Below the pieces are notes generated by a model. That model saw only the letters and a program-made list of their open reading frames with translations, was not told where the DNA came from and made no database searches. Positions 1 through 6,539 of a stretch of 11,421 nt of DNA are shown one piece after another. The translations under genes and the position numbers were made by a program. Source of the DNA: CAZBWE01 sp964568985 (GTDB lineage Bacteria; Planctomycetota; Phycisphaerae; Sedimentisphaerales; Anaerobacaceae); contig CAZMSP010000068.1 of NCBI GenBank assembly GCA_964568985.1, positions 1 to 11,421 of the forward strand. Reading direction: 5' to 3'. Each line of letters begins with the position of its first letter. Within the stretch, counting starts at the first letter, position 1.

Positions 1-101
1 TTGCCTGCTAAGTTGCGTACTTGAATTGGCGCCGGCGTCTTAACACTATTGCCCTTACGGCGGGCGGTATTGATATCTGCCTTTTGCTGTGATGTTGACA
101 T
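1..101 (-). CDS. Unidentified protein, N-terminal fragment (runs off the left edge)
   Basis: An ATG at 101 on the minus strand opens a frame that stays open for 33 codons to the window edge, beginning MSTSQQKADINTARRKG and continuing with a basic, proline-containing stretch. It starts 40 bases after the second motB-like gene, on the same strand, so it is probably the next gene of the operon. The only purine-rich run upstream (GGGGGA) is about 13 bases from the ATG, longer than an ideal ribosome-binding spacing. No signal peptide or membrane segment is visible in the part present. Flagellar operons often continue with fliL, fliM or fliN after the stator genes, but this N-terminus does not show the FliM signature or a FliL membrane anchor, so I assign no function. 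Confidence 0.45.
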   Translation of the reverse strand, partial: MSTSQQKADINTARRKGNSVKTPAPIQVRNLAG

Positions 102-141
102 TTTCTTACGTTTGTCCCCCGAAGAATGGAACCCTGTAAAT

Positions 142-876
142 CTAATCGTTCTTCCTCAGGACAGCAATCAAGATTTGTGACCGCTCGGAAATCAAGCTGT
201 TTTCACTCACCCACAGACCTCCGGGCCCAGCTCCCCACGAGTAAATAGGCCATTGGGGCTCTGTCGGTAAGATACCGCGCAGAAAATCCGAGACTGCCTG
301 GGCTCGTTTGGCCGACAGTATCCACTGCTCTTTCTCACCATTTACATCTCTGGCCAGACCAAGTACGTAAAGCTTGACCGTCTTTAGACGGTCGTTCGTC
401 TGTAAATCCAGGGAGAAGTGCGTTAAAAACTTTTTGGCTGGTTCATTCAAGCCTGCTCCGCCGGCCGGAAAACTAATATCGGCAACGGAAAAGTTTGTCT
501 GTTTTGCGACAATCTGCGAAGGCATGGTTGTCATAGACCGGCTAACTTCTTTAAAAAGACGACGGGCATTTTCTTCTCTCGCATCTATACTCCTGACTTC
601 TAACGACTCGTCGGGGCTGCTTATGAAATATTTCACCTTGTACCCGCCGAGGTCCAAAGCCATATTTTTGCCGAGGAGCATTCCAAGTCCGAAATGCCGC
701 ATTGATTTTATAAAAGAATCCCGACCTATATGGTAAAGCTCCGGGTCTTGTACCTGAGCTAAAGTCAGCAGCATCACAAAGAATGTCAGCAAAAGCGTCA
801 CCATATCCGAGAAGGTAACAATATATGCAGGCACTTTAGAGCCTTCTGCCTCAGTTGTCAACCGCCGGCGTATCAT
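142..876 (-). CDS. Second MotB-like stator subunit (244 aa), OmpA-like C-terminal domain
   Basis: This is a MotB/PomB-family protein. Residues 17-40 contain IVTFSDMVTLLLTFFVMLL, a single membrane helix preceded by a short basic cytoplasmic tail. D24 in the TFSD motif corresponds to the ion-binding aspartate of MotB. The periplasmic part (about 125-240) resembles an OmpA-like peptidoglycan-binding domain, with the FPAGGAGLNEPAKKFL strand-helix and LSAKRAQAVSDFL, where many MotB proteins have LSxxRAxxV. The usual GHTD loop is replaced by GLARD. Its ATG overlaps the stop of the preceding motB-like gene as ATGA, implying translational coupling and a matched amount of both proteins. It could be a partner in a mixed stator with the upstream MotB, an alternative subunit, or a stator-associated structural protein. 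Family assignment is firm; the role distinct from MotB1 is unknown. Confidence 0.85.
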   Translation of the reverse strand: MIRRRLTTEAEGSKVPAYIVTFSDMVTLLLTFFVMLLTLAQVQDPELYHIGRDSFIKSMRHFGLGMLLGKNMALDLGGYKVKYFISSPDESLEVRSIDAREENARRLFKEVSRSMTTMPSQIVAKQTNFSVADISFPAGGAGLNEPAKKFLTHFSLDLQTNDRLKTVKLYVLGLARDVNGEKEQWILSAKRAQAVSDFLRGILPTEPQWPIYSWGAGPGGLWVSENSLISERSQILIAVLRKND

Positions 877-1559
877 TGGTAAATACTCGGTTCCAGTAAA
901 ACGACTTCAAGCATACGTTCGGTTTTTGTTCCTGAATAGGCCTGTCCGATGCTTTGCTTTTCTTGAAGAGAACTTGCTGTGATGCTGAATCGCTCTTTGT
1001 CGAGGCCTTGTTTTATCGTAAGATACTCCGTTACAGACCACGCCCGTCGCAGGCCAGACTCATCATTTTCATCATCCTGGCCGTTTTCGCTGATAACTAC
1101 ACGGTTTGGCACCTCTTTTAGAAATGATGCCATAGCAGTCAGAGTTCTTTGGCCATGAAGCGAAATGATTGTCCCACCGCCCCAAAATATGTTGTCTGAT
1201 GAAATTAAAAATACCTTCCGGTTATGAAAATTTGTGGGTTCTGTGTCTTTTTTTAGGTGGTCTTTTTCACCTTTTTCCAACGTGGGTTTCTCACTTCCTT
1301 TGTCAATTTCCTGTGTATGTTCGATTTGTTTCACATCCAAAAACGCATTTGTATCCCTCTTGTTTTTCACGCTGACCGAAGGCAAAGAGCCGGTGAAAAT
1401 CACCTTCAATTTCCGAAAAACCTTATCGCTGAAAGATGAGAAACTCAGAAGCAGCACAAAAAACGTTAGCAGCAGTGTCATACAATCGCTAAAGGTGACC
1501 ATCCATTCAGGTGCCCCCTGGGCCCCTTCAGGCTCTGGATCTTTTCTTCCTCGCCGCAT
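873..1559 (-). CDS. motB: MotB-like flagellar stator subunit (228 aa)
   Basis: MotB pairs with MotA to form the ion channel that drives rotation and anchors the stator to peptidoglycan. Residues 18-42 read EWMVTFSDCMTLLLTFFVLLLSF, with D25 as the likely ion-binding aspartate. The EWMVTFSD/TLLLTFFVLL pattern resembles MotS/PomB-type (often sodium-using) subunits, though ion choice cannot be settled by eye. Residues 60-112 are a charged, lysine/glutamate-rich linker. Residues 115-225 are a divergent OmpA-like domain: the helix with LRRAWSVTEYL retains the conserved arginine region, but no clear GHTD motif is present. The start codon shares one base with the motA stop (TAATG), and the end overlaps the next motB-like gene (ATGA). 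Of the two MotB-like genes, this one directly follows motA, so I give it the symbol; which is the canonical MotB is not certain. Confidence 0.85.
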   Translation of the reverse strand: MRRGRKDPEPEGAQGAPEWMVTFSDCMTLLLTFFVLLLSFSSFSDKVFRKLKVIFTGSLPSVSVKNKRDTNAFLDVKQIEHTQEIDKGSEKPTLEKGEKDHLKKDTEPTNFHNRKVFLISSDNIFWGGGTIISLHGQRTLTAMASFLKEVPNRVVISENGQDDENDESGLRRAWSVTEYLTIKQGLDKERFSITASSLQEKQSIGQAYSGTKTERMLEVVLLEPSIYQ

Positions 1560-2329
1560 TAAATAGTCGCCTTTACTTCTTCGCGTTTGCTCTGAGAAAC
1601 AAATGCCTGCATCTTTTCCCGAACAGCTCTTGGATTATCACCTCGCGCAATTGAACAGATGCCTTCTGTAATCATTTCCATCGCGGTCATTTCGGCCTTG
1701 GAATAAATCCCCAGTTTGCCTGCCAGCGGGATAAAAAACAAATTGGCAGCAAAGGCACCGTAAAAAGTGGTAAGTAAGGCCACTGCCATCCCTGCACCAA
1801 TGCTTTCAGGGGACTCCAGACTCCTGAGCATCTGGACCAGACCAATAAGTGTACCTATCATCCCAAAGGCTGGTGCTGCTGCTCCCATAAACTCCAAAAT
1901 CTTTTTACCATTCGAGTGCCGGTCCTGAAGGTATTGAATCTCCAAAGACATAATTTCCCGAATTTCCTCGGCCCCCTGACCATCCACGAGCATCTGCAGG
2001 GCCTTTACGAAAAACAAATTGTTTACCTTGTGAATCTCCTGCTCCAGGGCCAATGCCCCATCCCGCCTGTTGATAGCGGCATAGTTAACCATTTTCTGAA
2101 TTAGTTCAGACTGCACCGGTATTTTTGCGACTATAGTTTTCTTGATTATCGAAAATATACTTAAAAACTGAGGCAGCGAAAAATGTATGAGCGTAGCACA
2201 CAGCATCCCTCCCATGGTTATTGACAATGAAGGAATATGGAGAAACATTCCGGCACCACCGCCGGCAACAATGGCGCCAACAACAACTATAAAACCCAAA
2301 AGCGCTCCAATTATTGTTGCAATATCCAT
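1559..2329 (-). CDS. motA: Flagellar stator protein MotA (256 aa)
   Basis: MotA is the inner-membrane stator subunit that couples ion flow through MotA/MotB to torque on FliG. Four membrane segments are visible: about 4-24, 34-52, 147-170 and 180-203. The large cytoplasmic loop between the second and third has INRRDGALALEQEI (about 86-99), containing the conserved arginine/glutamate that contacts FliG. The third helix has AAPAFGMIGTLIGLVQML and the fourth GMAVALLTTFYGA, carrying the conserved prolines and the signature of the PomA/MotP branch. Length is normal. The gene starts 4 bases after the motE-like stop; the ribosome-binding site is weak (GAGAG upstream), consistent with translational coupling. 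It shares TAATG with the following motB. Confidence 0.95.
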   Translation of the reverse strand: MDIATIIGALLGFIVVVGAIVAGGGAGMFLHIPSLSITMGGMLCATLIHFSLPQFLSIFSIIKKTIVAKIPVQSELIQKMVNYAAINRRDGALALEQEIHKVNNLFFVKALQMLVDGQGAEEIREIMSLEIQYLQDRHSNGKKILEFMGAAAPAFGMIGTLIGLVQMLRSLESPESIGAGMAVALLTTFYGAFAANLFFIPLAGKLGIYSKAEMTAMEMITEGICSIARGDNPRAVREKMQAFVSQSKREEVKATI

Positions 2330-2333
2330 AAAT

Positions 2334-3029
2334 TCACTCTCTCTCGACTATTTCTTTTAATCCCTTACAAAAATGTGCTGCAAGTTCGGGCTCAGAAGAA
2401 ACCAGCTGGGCTAATAATTTAGCTCTGGTCCTGTCGGTCATATAATATAAAATCTTCACGGCGTCATCGTTATTGTTATTCTGCGCCTGGTTCATATTAG
2501 TCAATATTTTGCCAGCCGCTTCAGGGTCCATCTTGTCATAAGCAGCTGCAATCGACATCAGGTTGCTTTTCTCTTTTTTCGCAATTTCGACCCTGCTCTT
2601 TAGCAGTTTATCCCGTTCTTCCTTGAGACTGGCAACGGTTGAAGCAAGTTCGATTCGCAGATTATCGAGCTGCTTGATGTCCTTTTTTAATGTATCCTGA
2701 ACCACTTGTAATCTCTGCTCACGGAGTTTAATTTCTTCCAGCTTACCGTCATATTCTTGAACCTTCTCCCGTACCTCATAAACAAGGATCTTGAGCTGAT
2801 TTTCCGTCATTGCTTTTTTCATTTTGCTGTCGATTGTGCCGTCAGCACCGGCTGTAGTTATTTGTGGTTGTGGCAATTTTGGGGGAGGTTTCTCTGCGGC
2901 AGGTGTTGGCTGAATCACTTCGGTGCTTGGACTCTTTACAGATGGTTTAGTGAGCCATGCAAACGCGAACATCCCCGCAAAGCTTATCAGTCCGGCGGCC
3001 GCTACTATTATTATCAGTTTTTTACCCAC
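2334..3029 (-). CDS. MotE/YlxF-like flagellar protein with MgtE-N-type domain (231 aa)
   Basis: A membrane-anchored protein of the MotE/YlxF kind found beside fliJ in many flagellar operons. Residues 5-25 form an N-terminal hydrophobic helix, 38-55 are proline-rich, about 75-155 are a long charged coiled coil, and 157-213 match the MgtE-N/MotE helical domain (AAAYDKMDPEAAGKIL, then AVKILYYMTDRTRAKLL). An asparagine run (about 184-187) interrupts that domain. The start is GTG, well supported by AGGAG at 3038-3042 with an 8-base spacer. In Sinorhizobium, MotE acts as a chaperone for the periplasmic motor protein MotC; in Bacillus the ylxF product is poorly understood. The place between fliJ and motA suits a role with the stator or export apparatus, but this is inference. 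Domain architecture is clear; exact function is not. Confidence 0.82.
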   Translation of the reverse strand: MGKKLIIIVAAAGLISFAGMFAFAWLTKPSVKSPSTEVIQPTPAAEKPPPKLPQPQITTAGADGTIDSKMKKAMTENQLKILVYEVREKVQEYDGKLEEIKLREQRLQVVQDTLKKDIKQLDNLRIELASTVASLKEERDKLLKSRVEIAKKEKSNLMSIAAAYDKMDPEAAGKILTNMNQAQNNNNDDAVKILYYMTDRTRAKLLAQLVSSEPELAAHFCKGLKEIVERE

Positions 3030-3037
3030 GTTTGTTT

Positions 3038-3042
3038 CTCCT
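3038..3042 (-). promoter_or_regulatory. Ribosome-binding site for the motE-like gene
   Basis: AGGAG on the minus strand lies 8 bases before the GTG at 3029. It decides in favour of a GTG start and is the strongest Shine-Dalgarno site inside the operon. Confidence 0.75.
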
Positions 3043-3070
3043 GTCTTTTTTACTGCTATCGCAATTTTGG

Positions 3071-3517
3071 TTATCGAATCAGTTTTCGAGCAAAATCAAC
3101 AGTAGCCCCTTCATCTAACTCTTTCTGCTCGAGTCTTTCCTGCTCCTTTATAAATCTTGTTTTTGCTTCAGTTCGTAATTTCTCCAGACATTCCTTAAAC
3201 CTTCTGACCTTTAAAAGGTCAGCAATTTTTTGTTTCTGGGTTGATTCAAGTTTGCTTACCTTTTCTTTGAGTTCTTTTATCACCTCATTATTTGTTACCG
3301 AACATCTCAAAAAAAACTCTTGTTTGCCGATTCGTTTCTTAGGATGTTGTCCCGTTAAATCATCGATTATAGTATCTAATATCCTTTTCTGCGCAAGCAG
3401 TTTACTTCGTGTCTGGGCAATTTTTTGGGTCAGCTTAACTAACTCAGCTTTCTTTGTCTGTTCTTCCTTTGTCTTTATGTCAAGAACACGCTGCAGTCGC
3501 CATACAAATCGCTTCAT
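3071..3517 (-). CDS. fliJ: Flagellar export chaperone/ATPase stalk protein FliJ (148 aa)
   Basis: FliJ is the coiled-coil stalk that inserts into the FliI hexamer and links it to the export gate, also handling chaperone recycling. The N-terminus MKRFVWRLQRVLDIK matches the FliJ opening (F-x-W-x-L-Q-x-VL). Almost all the rest is predicted helical coiled coil, rich in lysine, glutamate and glutamine, with normal family length. The ATG overlaps the fliI stop as ATGA, the usual fliI-fliJ coupling. A stretch around residues 55-65 (GQHPKKRIGK) probably marks the turn between the two helices. Sequence conservation in FliJ is low, so the call rests on the N-terminal motif, coiled coil and position. 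Confidence 0.9.
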   Translation of the reverse strand: MKRFVWRLQRVLDIKTKEEQTKKAELVKLTQKIAQTRSKLLAQKRILDTIIDDLTGQHPKKRIGKQEFFLRCSVTNNEVIKELKEKVSKLESTQKQKIADLLKVRRFKECLEKLRTEAKTRFIKEQERLEQKELDEGATVDFARKLIR

Positions 3518-4947
3518 TTAGCCCTATTTCCGATTCTTTCAACATCAACATTAAGCAATTCGTCCCACGATTGAGTAATTGCGGTCATTCGCCTGATGGT
3601 TTCATCGAAATCGGTTCTTTCTCGAATAGGTTGAATAAGAAAGTTGCTTATTTTGTCAATTAAAGCAATTGCTCCGTCAATACGACGATTGCTGCCCGGT
3701 GAAAACGCGCCAATATTTATCAAATCTTCGGCATCAATGTAGGTGGCACATATCTCCTTGAATTTCTGAGCTGCCAACCTGTGCTCTTCGTTCACCACCG
3801 CAGGCATTAACCTGCTTATGCTTGCCAAAATGTCCACAGCAGGAAAATGACCCCTCTCAGCCAACTTTCTTGACAAAACTATATGCCCATCCAACAAGCT
3901 TCTGGCACTATCAGCCACAGGGTCGGTCAAATCATCATTTTCAACAAGCACTGTCAAGATTCCTGTAATGCTGCCGTTTGCGGCGCATCCTAAACGCTCT
4001 ACAAGCCTGGGCATAACTGAAAAAACGCTCGGACAGTAACCTTTTGTTGCTGGCGGCTCCCCGGCAGCAAGTCCGATTTCGCGTTGAGCCTGTGCGAAGC
4101 GAGTTAGCGAATCCATCATGAACAAAACATTTTTGCCTTTGTCTCTGAAATATTCAGCAATTGTTACGGCTACAAATGCGGCCTTGACCCTCTGAATCGG
4201 AGGCGAATCCGAAGCAGCAACCACAACCACACTGCGAGCCAGACCCTCAGAACCAAGGTCTCCTTCGAGAAATTCTCGAACCTCCCGGCCACGCTCACCT
4301 ATCAATGCTACAATATTGACGTCTGCATCGCTTGAATTGGCGATATCGCCGAGAAGTACACTTTTGCCTACGCCGCTTCCCGAAAAAATGCCTACTCGCT
4401 GGCCTTTACCGCAAGTTAGTACGCTATCTATTGACCTGATTCCTAAGGCCAAAGGCTCGGTAATTCTTTCCCTGCTCAATGCCGGTGGGCTATTGGCATC
4501 TAATGCTTTCTTATCAGTTCCTGCCACCAATGGTCCTTTGCCATCGATAGGCTCTCCCAACCCATTTACTACCCTACCAAGCACACTCTCGCTTAAAATA
4601 ATATAACGCGGGGTGCTTCGAGAGGTTACTGTATCGCCCGGCGATATGCCCTCTATATATTCTAACGGAAGCAGAATAAGCCGGTCTTCATGGAAACCTA
4701 CCACCTCCGCCAATACACGCCGACCGTCACGAATATTGATGCCGCAAAGTTCACCTAAGCCCACCTTCGGACCACTGGATTCAACCGTCAAACCCGAAAC
4801 ACGAATCACGAAACCCTGGCAATTTAACAGGTTCACTGCACGCAAGGCTGAGTGAAATTTATTAAAATCAATTAAATTGTTTCCGGGGCCCATAAACACA
4901 TCTTGGTGTGTTTGAAGTTTTTGCCCTTTAATTTCACCTTTGGCCAT
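3514..4947 (-). CDS. fliI: Flagellum-specific ATPase FliI (477 aa)
   Basis: FliI is the cytoplasmic hexameric ATPase of the flagellar type III export system, related to the F1 beta subunit. The Walker A loop is GSGVGKS (190-196), the catalytic glutamate sits in GERGREV (E218), and Walker B ends at D279 in VLFMMDSLTRFAQAQREIG. The alpha/beta ATPase signature is PAVDILASIS (369-378). The N-terminal beta-barrel (about 45-110) includes GFVIRVSGLTVESSGPKVG. The protein is slightly longer at the N-terminus than the E. coli form, before the beta-barrel. It starts 3 bases after the fliH stop and ends overlapping fliJ. All key catalytic residues are present, so it should be active. Confidence 0.97.
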   Translation of the reverse strand: MAKGEIKGQKLQTHQDVFMGPGNNLIDFNKFHSALRAVNLLNCQGFVIRVSGLTVESSGPKVGLGELCGINIRDGRRVLAEVVGFHEDRLILLPLEYIEGISPGDTVTSRSTPRYIILSESVLGRVVNGLGEPIDGKGPLVAGTDKKALDANSPPALSRERITEPLALGIRSIDSVLTCGKGQRVGIFSGSGVGKSVLLGDIANSSDADVNIVALIGERGREVREFLEGDLGSEGLARSVVVVAASDSPPIQRVKAAFVAVTIAEYFRDKGKNVLFMMDSLTRFAQAQREIGLAAGEPPATKGYCPSVFSVMPRLVERLGCAANGSITGILTVLVENDDLTDPVADSARSLLDGHIVLSRKLAERGHFPAVDILASISRLMPAVVNEEHRLAAQKFKEICATYIDAEDLINIGAFSPGSNRRIDGAIALIDKISNFLIQPIRERTDFDETIRRMTAITQSWDELLNVDVERIGNRAK

Positions 4948-4950
4948 AAA

Positions 4951-5532
4951 TCATTCCGCCTTTTTGAGTGCTTTACCGATTCGCTCAAGATGTTCGTTAA
5001 TCAGTAATTCAATTATTCCTTTTGGGCTCTCAAGCACACATTCTGCTCGTCCAATATCGTCGTCCGCAACAAGTTTGATACCGGCCAATGTTCCACTGTC
5101 GTCATCCTGCTGAGCTTTCTGGTAGGCTGCCAGGTCCTGGCGATTCAAATGTACGACTAAATCCTTATGCGTAGGAGCACCCTTAAGTGCCTCTCTGACA
5201 ATTGATTCAATCTCATAGTCGCCATCTTCGACTTTTTGCATTAATATCTTTCTGGCAATTTCCACCGAGAGTTTGGCAATTTCTTCCCTGTGGCCGGCAA
5301 ATAGTTCATCGTAAAACTGGTTAAGTTTAGCAGCTGTGCCTTGAAGTGTCCGGCAAACCTCGCTATACAAGCTTTTTTGAGCTTTCAAATCTTCTATCAA
5401 CTTAATTTGCTCGGTGTTAGCTGCTGGATTTGTTACACCTGTAATGGGCGATTCCACATAATCGTGGTAATCATTTAATATTTTTGCCGACTTAATCGGT
5501 TTAGCAAGATTGACCGTAAACGTACCTGGCAT
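4951..5532 (-). CDS. fliH: Flagellar export ATPase regulator FliH (193 aa)
   Basis: FliH binds the FliI N-terminus, restrains its ATPase and docks it to the C ring. The central part has EIAKLSVEIARKILMQKVE (about 84-102), the typical FliH/YscL helix, followed by IVREALKGA, VVHLNRQDL and LVADDDIGRAECVLESPKG, matching the ATP-synthase-delta-like C-terminal domain with its G-x-A/C-x-x-E-S-x-x-G pattern. The N-terminal 60 residues are less conserved. The ATG lies 5 bases beyond the fliG stop, with only weak purine content upstream, suggesting coupling to fliG. Family assignment rests on the C-terminal pattern and the position between fliG and fliI. Confidence 0.92.
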   Translation of the reverse strand: MPGTFTVNLAKPIKSAKILNDYHDYVESPITGVTNPAANTEQIKLIEDLKAQKSLYSEVCRTLQGTAAKLNQFYDELFAGHREEIAKLSVEIARKILMQKVEDGDYEIESIVREALKGAPTHKDLVVHLNRQDLAAYQKAQQDDDSGTLAGIKLVADDDIGRAECVLESPKGIIELLINEHLERIGKALKKAE

Positions 5533-5536
5533 TGTA

Positions 5537-6535
5537 TTATTCTTCTATAAAGTTGAGTTCACCTTTTTCATTCATTTCGCGCAAAGCCGTAACAATCTCT
5601 TCTCTGGCTTGTTCAATATCATCTTTCTTGGGAGCTGACATAAGCGATATTTCTTCGTCTATTGTAGCTGCTGCGCGTTCGGAGATGTTAGACCTGACTT
5701 TTTTAATGATTGCTTCATCGGCCTTTACCAATGCTAATGCTAATTTTTTGGAATCAATTCCTCGCAGGATTTCTTGCAGTGACCTGTCAGTAACTTGCGG
5801 AATATCCTCCCAGAGTATCATCAGATTAGCTACCTTCTTCCCACCTTCGCTATCTTTTTCGTGTATCGCACCGAGCAAGCCATCTCGAAGTTCTTTGCCC
5901 AGGTTTCGCAAAATAACAGCCACTTTTCTTAGAGATTGGCCCTTCCTATCCCGGACAGCACCGCCTTGGCCGGCTGTAGAAGTCTCAAGATGCTTGCAAA
6001 TCATCTCTGCTATTCGTGCCTTGGCTTCGGCGGTAACAGCATCAGAATCGGTCATTCTGCTGGCAGCACCAAGCCGGGCGCCTTCATTTAAAAGACCAAG
6101 AACCCCTGCACTCTTTTTGGCCGGCAATTCTGATAAAACCACCGCAACCGCTTGGGGGTGCTCATTTTCTAAAACTGATGCCAAAGTCTGCGAATCCGCC
6201 GAACGAATTGGTATAAAGGGGTCCCGTTTCTGTAGTAAATTTTCAATCTCAGTTTGTATTTGCACCGCCTTTTCGTTACCTACTGCGTTTTTTAGCATCG
6301 TGTCCAGAAAGCCCTTAATATGAAATCCCTCCTTAACTTGTAGTGAAGCATAGAACTGACGGACAATATCGTCGCTGTGTTTGGTGTCCCGCAAACCCGC
6401 TGCATCCAGATATGCCAATTCAACTGCTAATTCCTGAACCACTTTAGCATCCACACCTTTAAGTAATTCAGCAGCAGTTACAGCATCAAGGTTCATCAGC
6501 AGCATTGCAGCTTTTTGTTTACCACTCAATACCAC
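5537..6535 (-). CDS. fliG: Flagellar rotor/switch protein FliG (332 aa)
   Basis: FliG sits on the cytoplasmic face of the MS ring, binds FliF and FliM, and receives torque from MotA. The N-terminal domain begins LSGKQKAAMLLMNLDAVTAAELL (typical FliF-binding region). The middle domain has the EHPQ motif at 125-128. The C-terminal torque domain has MILWEDI (239-245; the family usually has MFxFEDI), then TDRSLQEILRGIDSKKLALAL, carrying the conserved charged residues for MotA contact, and ends near ARE EIVTALREM. The start is GTG; AGGGAG lies 9 bases upstream and overlaps the end of fliF. Length is normal. A tryptophan replaces the second phenylalanine-type position of the MFxF stretch, a mild deviation. 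Confidence 0.97.
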   Translation of the reverse strand: MVLSGKQKAAMLLMNLDAVTAAELLKGVDAKVVQELAVELAYLDAAGLRDTKHSDDIVRQFYASLQVKEGFHIKGFLDTMLKNAVGNEKAVQIQTEIENLLQKRDPFIPIRSADSQTLASVLENEHPQAVAVVLSELPAKKSAGVLGLLNEGARLGAASRMTDSDAVTAEAKARIAEMICKHLETSTAGQGGAVRDRKGQSLRKVAVILRNLGKELRDGLLGAIHEKDSEGGKKVANLMILWEDIPQVTDRSLQEILRGIDSKKLALALVKADEAIIKKVRSNISERAAATIDEEISLMSAPKKDDIEQAREEIVTALREMNEKGELNFIEE

Positions 6536-6539
6536 TTAT

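Noticed and set aside
2757..3521. Open frame of 254 codons on the plus strand
   Set aside because: It runs antisense to fliJ and the motE-like gene, has a cysteine/phenylalanine-rich translation with no recognisable domain, and no ribosome-binding site.
5532..6323. Open frame of 263 codons on the plus strand
   Set aside because: It is wholly antisense to fliG, whose identity is certain, and its translation is a serine-rich composition typical of shadow frames.
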